Below are positions 5,655 to 9,558 of a stretch of DNA of 9,558 nucleotides, one piece after another. The stretch is taken from assembly GCA_023437285.1 (NCBI GenBank), contig JAEZGP010000157.1, forward strand, positions 1 to 9,558, written 5' to 3'. Positions within the stretch are counted from its first letter, which is position 1; each line of letters opens with the position of its first letter. Source of the DNA: Actinomycetes bacterium. Lineage in GTDB: Bacteria; Actinomycetota; Actinomycetes; Mycobacteriales; Micromonosporaceae. The notes beneath the pieces were generated by a model. It was given only the letters and a program-made list of their open reading frames with translations. It was not told the origin of the DNA and searched no databases. A program made the translations under genes and the position numbers.

Positions 5655-5690
5655 TGTCCAGTTTTCGTGTCCCGATTGACACCCAGGACA
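5655..5690. other. Nested inverted repeats between cyclo-ligase and Ruc-like genes
   Basis: An inner stem GTGTC/GACAC (5667-5671 with 5678-5682, 6-base loop) sits inside an outer pair TGTCC/GGACA (5655-5659 with 5686-5690). The structure begins 11 bases past the cyclo-ligase stop on the minus strand and is followed there by GAAAAC rather than a T run. It could be an imperfect terminator or part of the promoter region of the Ruc-like gene. No clear -10 box is seen nearby. Confidence 0.35.
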
Positions 5691-5700
5691 AAGGTCCGGA

Positions 5701-6243
5701 CTAGCGAACGTGACGAAGACCACCCGACGGGGTGATGACGGCGTCCACGCGCCGGTCGTGCGGCTCCGCCGGCAGCGCCTCGACCAGTTCCCCGTCGAAC
5801 AGCAGGGCCACCACCAGCGCCTGCGGCCCCACCCGGGCCAACGCCCGGTCGTACGACCCGCCGCCGCGTCCCAGGCGTACCCCGCGCAGGTCAACCGCCA
5901 CGGCCGGCACTACGACCAGGTCGGCGCCGCGGATCGCCGCCACGCCGAGCGGGGACCCCGGCGCCGACCACCGCTCCCAGTCCAGGTCACGGTCGTCGAG
6001 CAGCACCGGGATGAGCACCTCGGCCGCGACCGAGGCCAGCGCCGGCAACAGGCCCGGCCCGCCCGGCTCGGTCAGCATCGGTGAATATGCCGCCGCCACC
6101 CGTACGCCGCGCTCTCCGCACGTACTCACAAGGGTGTTGACCAGCGCGGAGTCGGCGGCGGCCCGATCGGCGAGGGACCGCGCGCGCCGTGCCGCCAGCA
6201 TGCGGCGGCGCCAGTCGGGCTTGGTCACGCCGGGCGAGGTCAC
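5701..6243 (-). CDS. 5-formyltetrahydrofolate cyclo-ligase
   Basis: Converts 5-formyltetrahydrofolate to 5,10-methenyltetrahydrofolate with ATP hydrolysis, recovering folate in the cytosol. The product has 180 residues, close to the family norm. Visible features are an N-terminal Lys/Arg helix (KPDWRRRMLAARRARSL, 8-24, with the usual nucleotide-binding lysine at 8), VPAVAVDLRGVRLGRGGGSYDRAL (112-135) and EPHDRRVDAVITPSGG (160-175). The first of these last two contains the glycine-rich ATP motif GxGGGxYDR. The start codon is GTG at 6241-6243. No Shine-Dalgarno is seen; CATTCT (6250-6255) ends 6 bases upstream and could be a -10 box for a leaderless transcript. The gene is divergent from galU across 78 bases, and the pairing with a Ruc-like gene and galU is conserved in mycobacteria. 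Confidence 0.94.
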   Translation of the reverse strand: MTSPGVTKPDWRRRMLAARRARSLADRAAADSALVNTLVSTCGERGVRVAAAYSPMLTEPGGPGLLPALASVAAEVLIPVLLDDRDLDWERWSAPGSPLGVAAIRGADLVVVPAVAVDLRGVRLGRGGGSYDRALARVGPQALVVALLFDGELVEALPAEPHDRRVDAVITPSGGLRHVR

Positions 6244-6249
6244 CCGACC

Positions 6250-6255
6250 AGAATG
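6250..6255 (-). promoter_or_regulatory. Possible cyclo-ligase -10 box, leaderless
   Basis: On the minus strand CATTCT is followed by GGTCGG and then GTG. It departs from TANNNT only at the first base. The 6-base distance to the start codon is the same as at galU and at the 58-residue gene. Weak on its own. Confidence 0.35.
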
Positions 6256-6309
6256 GCAGTCGGCGGCGCGTCGGGAGGGTCAGGGCGGGGTGGGCGGCGC
6301 CGCTGCCGC

Positions 6310-6315
6310 TAGTCT
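6310..6315 (+). promoter_or_regulatory. galU -10 box, leaderless
   Basis: TAGTCT fits TANNNT and is followed by exactly 6 bases (CGGCGC) and the galU ATG at 6322. There is no Shine-Dalgarno site. The region where a -35 would lie is a G-rich run without a match to TTGACA. This promoter probably drives galU and the moeA-like gene together. Confidence 0.6.
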
Positions 6316-6321
6316 CGGCGC

Positions 6322-7248
6322 ATGCCGGACCACGCCCCCACCCAGCGCGCCGTCAAAGCGGTCATCCCGGCCGCCGGCCTCGCCACCCGCTTCCTGCCCG
6401 CCACCAAGGCCGTGCCGAAGGAGTTGCTGCCCGTCGTCGACCGCCCCGTGCTGCAGTACATCGTGGAAGAGGCCACCGCCGGTGGCATCCGCGACGTCCT
6501 GCTCGTCACCGGGCGTGGCAAGACCAGCATGGTCGACCACTTCGACCGCCAGCCGTACCTGGAGGCGCGCCTGGAGGCGAAGGGCGACATGGAGCGCCTC
6601 GCCGCCGTGCGCCGCCCCTCCGAGCTGGCCGAGATCTACACCTGCCGCCAGGGCGAACCGCTCGGACTCGGGCACGCCATCGGTTACGCCGAGTCCCACG
6701 TGGGAAATGAGCCGTTCGTGGTGCTCCTGGGTGACGAGTTCGTCGACGAGGCGTACCCGCTGCTGCCCGGGATGATCGAACTTCAGGCCCGCACGGGCGG
6801 CATCGTGCTCGCCTTCCTCGAGATCTCCCCCGAGGAGGTCGACCGCTACGGCATCGCGTCCGTCGAGGCCGCCGAGGACGGGCTCGCCGAGGCCGCCAAG
6901 GGCGCCGGTGACGTCTTCCGGGTGACCGGGCTCGTCGAGAAGCCCAAGCAGGGCACCGCCCCCAGCAACTTCGCCGTGATCGGCCGCTACGTGCTGCCGG
7001 CGACCATCTTCGACGCCATCAAGCGGACCAAGCCAGGCGCGGGCAACGAGATCCAGTTGACCGACGCCATGGCGCTGCTGCTGGCGGAGGGCACCCCCGT
7101 GCACGGAATCGTGTATCGGGGCGTGCGTTACGACACCGGTCTTCCGTTGGGCTATCTGCAGGCGGTCGTCGAAATCGCCTGCAAGCGCAAGGATCTTGGA
7201 CCTGCGTTCAAGGACTGGTTGTCGGAGTTTGTTAAATCGGACGGATAA
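6322..7248 (+). CDS. galU: UTP--glucose-1-phosphate uridylyltransferase
   Basis: Makes UDP-glucose from UTP and glucose 1-phosphate, feeding cell-wall glycan, trehalose and exopolysaccharide synthesis. The 308 residues match the usual bacterial GalU length. Motifs are the nucleotide loop AAGLATRFLPATKAVPKELL (17-36), GEPLGLGHAI (111-120), LLGDEF (135-140, the metal-binding GDD/GDE position), VEKPKQG (205-211), GNEIQLTDA (241-249) and YDTGLPLGYLQA (270-281). It is first in a tight plus-strand cluster; the moeA-like gene starts 3 bases after its stop, which implies translational coupling. Transcription is probably leaderless. Confidence 0.97.
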   Translation: MPDHAPTQRAVKAVIPAAGLATRFLPATKAVPKELLPVVDRPVLQYIVEEATAGGIRDVLLVTGRGKTSMVDHFDRQPYLEARLEAKGDMERLAAVRRPSELAEIYTCRQGEPLGLGHAIGYAESHVGNEPFVVLLGDEFVDEAYPLLPGMIELQARTGGIVLAFLEISPEEVDRYGIASVEAAEDGLAEAAKGAGDVFRVTGLVEKPKQGTAPSNFAVIGRYVLPATIFDAIKRTKPGAGNEIQLTDAMALLLAEGTPVHGIVYRGVRYDTGLPLGYLQAVVEIACKRKDLGPAFKDWLSEFVKSDG

Positions 7249-7251
7249 TGG

Positions 7252-8514
7252 ATGACTGCGGAGATCACGCTGACCCGTACCCCTCAGCTGACCTCGCTCG
7301 CCGACTACCTGGCGGGCGTGCTGCGCCGTGTGCGCGCACTGCCCCCGCTCGACCTGGACCTCACCCAGGCGTTCGGGAACGTGCTGGCAGAGGAGGTACG
7401 CGCGCTCGGCGCGCTCCCCGCGTACGACCAGGCCGCCATAGACGGGTACGCCGCCCGCTATGACGACCTGGCCGCCGCCGCGCTCGGCCGTACCGTCCGT
7501 CTGAACGTCGTCGGGGACCTCTCCGCGGCGAGCTGGCGGCCGGTGCGGCTCGTGCCCGGCACCTGCTTCGCCGTGGCGGCCGGGGCGCCCCTGCCCGCCA
7601 CCACCGACGTGATCGTGCCCCTCGACCTCACCGACGAGGGCATGGCTTCCGTCGAGATCCGCCAGGCCCCCAAGCGCGGCCACGGCGTACGCCGCGCCGC
7701 CGAGGAGATCGCGGCCGGCGCGGTCATCGCCCGGCCGGGGGACTACGTCACCCCGCCGCTGGTCGCGACGCTTGCGGCCACCGGGGTCAGCCACGTCGTC
7801 GTACGCCCGACCCCGCGCGTGACCGTGCTCGCCGCCGGCGACGAACTGGTCGAGGCCGGCCGCCTCAGCCAGCCCGGCCAGGTCGTCGACGTCAACTCGC
7901 ACGCCGTGGCGGCCGCCGCCGCCGACGCGGGGGCCCACGCCTACCGGGTCGGCATCTGCGACGACGACCCCGAGGCCCTGCGCAGCCTCATCGAGGACCA
8001 GACCCTGCGCTCCGACCTCATCATCACCACCGGCGGCACGGGCACCGGCCCCGGCGACATCCTGCGGCGCATCCTGGGCCGCGACGGGTCGGTACGGTTC
8101 ACCGAACTGTCCGTCTTCCCCTGCTCCACCCTCGGGTTCGGCATGGTCGGCTCCCAGGCTGACCACGTGCCGGTCGTCTGCCTGCCCGGCGACCCCGGCT
8201 CGGCCCTCATCGGCTTCGAGGTGCTCGCCCGGCCCGTCATCCAGGTGCTCGCCGGCGCCGAACCGGTGTTCCGGCCCTCCGTACGCGCGCACCTGCTGGA
8301 GACCATCGCGTCCCCCATCGGGCTGCGGGAGTTCCGGCCCGCCCGGGTCCAGGAGCGCCGTGGCGGCGGTTACACCGTGCAGCCGCTCGCGGGCGGGCCG
8401 TATACGCTCTCCGGGCTGGCGGAAGCGAACGGTCTGCTCGTCCTCGGCGAGAAGGTCGGCGGTGCCCCAGCGGGATCTACTGTGGATGTCCTGCTGCTTG
8501 ATCGTCGGAGGTAG
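7252..8514 (+). CDS. moeA: MoeA/gephyrin-like protein, probable Glp-type division factor or molybdenumtransferase
   Basis: A 420-residue protein with all MoeA domains. These are an N-terminal region ending in AYDQAAIDGYAARY (57-70, the SAMDGYAV motif), domain II (about 75-170), the MogA-like domain III (about 185-330) and a C-terminal beta domain (about 340-420). Domain III carries PRVTVLAAGDELVEAG (188-203), VVDVNSHAV (211-219), DLIITTGGTGTGPGD (255-269) and CLPGDPGSALIGFE (310-323). Classical MoeA has STGDE, GGVSVGD and LPGNPVSA at these sites, so the active-site loops are altered. No other molybdopterin gene is nearby. The order galU, moeA-like, rimJ-like, membrane protein is that of corynebacterial glp and glpR and of Rv0993-Rv0996. 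Glp binds FtsZ and a membrane receptor, so a division role is plausible. Fold certain, role inferred. Confidence 0.92.
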   Translation: MTAEITLTRTPQLTSLADYLAGVLRRVRALPPLDLDLTQAFGNVLAEEVRALGALPAYDQAAIDGYAARYDDLAAAALGRTVRLNVVGDLSAASWRPVRLVPGTCFAVAAGAPLPATTDVIVPLDLTDEGMASVEIRQAPKRGHGVRRAAEEIAAGAVIARPGDYVTPPLVATLAATGVSHVVVRPTPRVTVLAAGDELVEAGRLSQPGQVVDVNSHAVAAAAADAGAHAYRVGICDDDPEALRSLIEDQTLRSDLIITTGGTGTGPGDILRRILGRDGSVRFTELSVFPCSTLGFGMVGSQADHVPVVCLPGDPGSALIGFEVLARPVIQVLAGAEPVFRPSVRAHLLETIASPIGLREFRPARVQERRGGGYTVQPLAGGPYTLSGLAEANGLLVLGEKVGGAPAGSTVDVLLLDRRR

Positions 8515-8520
8515 GCCGCA

Positions 8521-9174
8521 ATGCTGGGCGTGCCGGGCTGGCCCGCGGTGCTGCATGACGCGCAATCCGGGGTCACCCTGCGGCCCTACCGGCGCTCCGA
8601 CGCCACCGCCTGGTCACAGGTGCGCCGCGCCAACGAGGAATGGCTCGCCCCCTGGGAGCCCACCCCGCCCGGCGGGGCGTGGGCCGACCTCAACTCGCCA
8701 ACCTCGTTCCGGCTCGTGCACAAGGAGCTGCGCAAGGTGGCCCGGGCCGGGCACGCCATGCCGTTCGCCGTCTGCCTGCGTACCCCCGACAACGTGGAGC
8801 GCCTCGTCGGCCAGGTCACGCTGGGCAACATCGTGCGGCGCGCCTTCTGCTCCGCGTACGCCGGGTACTGGGTCGACGCCCGCGTCGCCGGCCGGGGCGT
8901 CATCCCCACCGCGCTCGCCCTCGCCGTCGACCACGCGTTCGACCAGGGCGGCCTGCACCGCATCGAGGTCAACATCCGCCCCGAGAACGCGGCCAGCCGC
9001 CGCGTCGTGGAGAAGCTGGGCTTCCGCGAGGAGGCATACCACCAGAAATACCTCCACATCGCCGGCGCGTGGCGCGATCACATCGGGTATGCCCTGACCA
9101 CGGAGGATCTCGCGGGCGAAGGCGGGCTGCTCGCCCGCTGGCATCAGCAGCGTGGCATCCGCCGATCCGCATAG
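8521..9174 (+). CDS. GNAT N-acetyltransferase, RimJ/RimL type
   Basis: A 217-residue acetyl-CoA-dependent acetyltransferase, probably acting on protein N-termini or another amine. The GNAT core spans about 18-195: TLRPYRRSDATAW (19-31, beta1), LVGQVTLGNI (95-104), YWVDARVAGRGVIPTALAL (116-134) and HRIEVNIRPENAASRRVVEK (146-165), followed by LGFREEAYHQKYL (166-178). The third of these holds the acetyl-CoA pyrophosphate loop RVAGRG in the R/Q-x-x-G-x-G/A form. The last two are the typical RimJ beta5-alpha4 and 'NxxSxRxxEKxGF' region. The Shine-Dalgarno GGAGG (8507-8511) sits in the end of the moeA-like gene, 9 bases from the ATG, and the gap is only 6 bases, so the genes are coupled. It corresponds by position to M. 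tuberculosis Rv0995. The substrate is unknown. Confidence 0.94.
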   Translation: MLGVPGWPAVLHDAQSGVTLRPYRRSDATAWSQVRRANEEWLAPWEPTPPGGAWADLNSPTSFRLVHKELRKVARAGHAMPFAVCLRTPDNVERLVGQVTLGNIVRRAFCSAYAGYWVDARVAGRGVIPTALALAVDHAFDQGGLHRIEVNIRPENAASRRVVEKLGFREEAYHQKYLHIAGAWRDHIGYALTTEDLAGEGGLLARWHQQRGIRRSA

Positions 9175-9182
9175 CCTGCCCG

Positions 9183-9205
9183 TAACCTCAGTGCAAGGTG
9201 GCACT
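9183..9205 (+). promoter_or_regulatory. Possible promoter and small hairpin before the GlpR-like gene
   Basis: TAACCT (9183-9188) fits the TANNNT -10 pattern. A small inverted repeat AGTGC/GCACT (9190-9194 and 9201-9205, 6-base loop) follows. The 66-base gap is the largest inside this plus-strand cluster, so the last gene may have its own promoter. No -35 match is visible and the hairpin lacks a T run, so it is not a clear terminator. Confidence 0.3.
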
Positions 9206-9240
9206 TCGCCATCTGAAAGCTTGTTGCGGAGGGGGAGGGC

Positions 9241-9558
9241 GTGCCGACGTCGGTGCTCCTCGCCGTCCTCGCCGCGGCGAGCCTGCTCGCCCTCGCGCCC
9301 GCGCTGGTGCGTCGGTACGACGCCACCGAGCGGCTCGCCGCGGAGCGGACGACGTCCACGGCGCGGGTGCTCGCCCGACGCCGTAGTCGTCGTACCGTCC
9401 CCGGCCGCTACCCGGTCAAGCCGCCCCGCGAGACGCCGTGGTCGGCTGAGTCCGCGACCGCCCGTGAGGCCGCTGGCGCTCGTGAGCCCGGTAGCGCTCG
9501 TGAGTCCGGTAGCGCTTCTGAGTCCGGTGGACTTCGGCGGTCCGGTGCCGTTCGGGAG
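9241..9558 (+). CDS. Membrane-anchored protein, GlpR-like (Rv0996 type), 3' truncated
   Basis: Open to the window edge, with 106 codons visible. Residues 4-23 (SVLLAVLAAASLLALAPALV) form one hydrophobic membrane segment. It is followed directly by RRYD and a basic stretch STARVLARRRSRR (41-53), so by the positive-inside rule the rest is cytosolic. From about residue 72 the chain becomes a low-complexity six-residue repeat of the GSARES type. GTG 9241 is preceded by the strong GGAGG at 9228-9232 (8 bases away). A short N-terminal anchor ending in LxxRRxD, located after moeA-like and rimJ-like genes, matches the actinobacterial proteins at the Rv0996/GlpR position. In Corynebacterium that protein is the membrane receptor for Glp at the division site. 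The name is by synteny and N-terminal shape only. Confidence 0.8.
   Translation, partial: MPTSVLLAVLAAASLLALAPALVRRYDATERLAAERTTSTARVLARRRSRRTVPGRYPVKPPRETPWSAESATAREAAGAREPGSARESGSASESGGLRRSGAVRE
9454..9558 (+). repeat. In-frame 18-base tandem repeat, continuing past the window
   Basis: Six-codon units in register: ATAREA, AGAREP, GSARES, GSASES, GGLRRS and GAVRE (cut by the edge), at 9454, 9472, 9490, 9508, 9526 and 9544. The third and fourth copies are nearly identical at the DNA level (GGTAGCGCTCGTGAGTCC against GGTAGCGCTTCTGAGTCC). Codons here are often T-ending (GCT, CGT, GGT), unlike the C/G-ending codons of the rest of the window. Confidence 0.75.

Noticed and set aside
5677..5682. 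TTGACA on the plus strand as a -35 box
   Set aside because: No plus-strand gene begins downstream before galU at 6322, and no matching -10 is placed at 16-18 bases; the bases are part of the inverted-repeat structure.
5581..5691. In-frame upstream extension of the FmdB/Ruc-like gene to 5691
   Set aside because: It would place the CIRCE element inside coding sequence and lacks the family's MPTY start; GTG 5580 has a strong Shine-Dalgarno site.
6280..8565. 761-codon open frame on the minus strand
   Set aside because: Lies antisense to galU and the moeA-like gene, whose motifs are unmistakable; the Gly/Asp/Val/His-rich product is a shadow.

Overview
High-GC (roughly 70% or more) DNA with strong G/C third-position bias, actinobacterial gene families and little intergenic space. 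Gene order on the right side (mscL, FmdB-type zinc protein, 5-formyltetrahydrofolate cyclo-ligase, then divergent galU, moeA-like, rimJ-like, small membrane protein) parallels the Mycobacterium tuberculosis Rv0985c and Rv0991c to Rv0996 neighbourhood as I remember it. A filamentous actinomycete, perhaps Micromonosporaceae, is my best guess; the family is inferred and not proven. I see no rRNA, tRNA, insertion sequence, prophage or CRISPR.

Left part (1-2235): the 3' part of a short-chain dehydrogenase converges on a secreted NlpC/P60 peptidoglycan hydrolase. That gene is divergent from a two-gene copper module, csoR-copZ. A CsoR-type operator overlaps the csoR -10 box, and the csoR transcript is probably leaderless. 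No copper-exporting ATPase follows.

Middle part (2208-4663): a minus-strand pair encodes an unrecognised 349-residue protein with a duplicated helical motif and a cysteine cluster, and a SAM-dependent methyltransferase with DLGCG and PCCHH motifs. A 58-residue acidic protein is divergent from the pair and easy to miss because it is short and starts with GTG.

Right part (4668-9558): mscL; a repeat-rich spacer; an FmdB-type zinc protein resembling the mycobacterial redox-regulated chaperone Ruc, preceded by a perfect CIRCE-type inverted repeat (HrcA operator); and 5-formyltetrahydrofolate cyclo-ligase, all on the minus strand. On the plus strand, galU, a MoeA/gephyrin-like gene, a RimJ-type acetyltransferase and a membrane protein cut by the window edge form a tight cluster. 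It matches the arrangement of the corynebacterial gephyrin-like division protein Glp and its membrane receptor GlpR.

A theme across the window is leaderless transcription. Actinobacterial -10 boxes lie 6-8 nt from the start codons of csoR, the 58-residue gene, mscL and galU, and possibly the cyclo-ligase gene. Genes with good Shine-Dalgarno sites (copZ, the FmdB-type gene, the acetyltransferase and the GlpR-like gene) lack this arrangement.
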